Part shown: piece after piece, positions 63,775 through 64,000 of the stretch | Numbering within the stretch: position 1 is the first letter of the stretch | Layout of the letters: every line of letters begins with the position of its first letter | DNA from: Verrucomicrobiota bacterium | GTDB taxonomy: Bacteria > Verrucomicrobiota > Verrucomicrobiia > Limisphaerales > UBA9464 | Assembly: GCA_947471985.1 (NCBI GenBank) | Contig: CANIZL010000010.1 | Span: forward strand, 1-64,000 | DNA length: 64,000 nucleotides | Direction of reading: 5' to 3' | The notes under the pieces: generated by a model | The model's input: the letters and a program-made list of their open reading frames with translations, nothing else | Told to the model about the DNA's origin: nothing | The model's database searches: none | Made by a program: the position numbers and the translations under genes

Positions 63775-64000
63775 TTAGCCGACCGACTCCACCGCAATCT
63801 TTTCGGCCAACTCCTCGGCGGGGTAGGTCCAGATCTCCGCCAAGGTTGGGTGGTAATGCGGAATGGCTGCCAATTCGGCCGCCGTCATGCGTTTGGCCAT
63901 CGCCACCACGATTTCGTGGATCAATTCACCCGCCTGAGGCCCCACGGCAGCCGCTCCCAGGATCTCGCCGGTTCCAGGAGCCACCAGGAGCTTCACAAAT
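63775..64000 (-). CDS. Pyridine nucleotide-disulfide oxidoreductase, C-terminal part (dihydrolipoyl dehydrogenase-like)
   Basis: Partial; the gene runs past the right end of the window. The 74 visible residues are the end of the dimerisation domain: FVKLLVAPGTGEILGAA, VGPQAGELIHEIVVAMA, then HYHPTLAE with the His and Glu that act as the base pair in dihydrolipoyl dehydrogenase, mercuric reductase and related flavoenzymes. The short end after HPTLAE (about 15 residues) is like lipoamide dehydrogenase. Which member it is needs the upstream part. Confidence 0.9.
   Translation of the reverse strand, partial: FVKLLVAPGTGEILGAAAVGPQAGELIHEIVVAMAKRMTAAELAAIPHYHPTLAEIWTYPAEELAEKIAVESVG

Noticed and set aside
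1-64000. tRNA, rRNA, CRISPR, transposase, integrase and toxin-antitoxin genes.
   Set aside because: Scanned for by eye on both strands; no cloverleaf, CRISPR-type direct repeat array, DDE/Y1/Y-recombinase motif or typical toxin pair was found.

Overview
The window (about 63 % GC, almost free of Shine-Dalgarno sites) reads like a chromosomal stretch of a member of the Verrucomicrobiota, probably near the Pedosphaerales/Limisphaerales. This placement is inferred from family content: two heme proteins of the Pirellula/Verrucomicrobium type with HEAT repeats, a GreA factor with a very long chlamydia/verrucomicrobia-like N-terminal part, large exported RCC1, thrombospondin-type-3 and lamin-tail/CotH proteins, and many small exported proteins with no clear family. 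No rRNA, tRNA, IS element, prophage or CRISPR array was found.

Layout. 1-4.5 kb: Hsp20, a GlnD-like nucleotidyltransferase and a secreted alpha/beta hydrolase, all on the minus strand. 4.7-6.2 kb: a decayed patch with a frameshifted exported protein, a truncated DUF3574 gene, the tail of a TSP3-type protein and a REP-like palindrome. 6.2-12.7 kb: two HEAT/cytochrome proteins around a GYF-RDD membrane protein. 12.7-20.4 kb: a minus-strand run of a HEAT/SEC-C protein with a coding tandem repeat, an SdiA-regulated-type lipoprotein, two paralogous YHS-like metal-binding lipoproteins and a large RCC1-repeat protein. 20.6-28 kb: ubiE/menG, thiH, an EF-hand membrane protein, uppS and a GreA-family factor. 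28-37.8 kb (plus strand): rsmB, an Lnt/nitrilase-like acyltransferase, two envelope proteins, an OmpR/histidine-kinase pair, and a coupled ketosynthase pair whose second member lacks the active-site Cys. 37.8-48 kb (minus strand): rsgA, a mono-heme protein, an exported protein, DUF971, an MFS carrier, yebC, a formylglycine-enzyme-fold membrane protein, a two-helix mini-protein and DAHP synthase. 48.3-55.5 kb (plus strand): an aminotransferase, a 1781-residue CotH/lamin-tail surface protein and a DUF456 protein. 55.5-64 kb (minus strand): uracil-DNA glycosylase type 4, a membrane protein, a SigA-like sigma factor, guaB, mutM, a small exported protein, an anti-sigma/ECF-sigma pair and the end of a flavin disulfide oxidoreductase.

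How the genes work together. Most are housekeeping (translation and ribosome maturation: rsmB, rsgA, yebC; nucleotide and cofactor metabolism: guaB, thiH, ubiE; envelope lipid carrier: uppS; aromatic biosynthesis: DAHP synthase; repair: mutM, udg) mixed with lineage-specific secreted proteins. Clear translational couplings (4-bp start/stop overlaps) link response regulator and kinase, the two ketosynthase-like genes, and ECF sigma and anti-sigma. The least conventional units are the ketosynthase pair at 35.5-37.8 kb with no carrier protein nearby, the EF-hand membrane protein at 23-25 kb, the GlnD-like protein without a PII gene or HD residues, and the hairpin-rich 460-bp spacer upstream of thiH. 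I see no multi-gene defence or mobile system.
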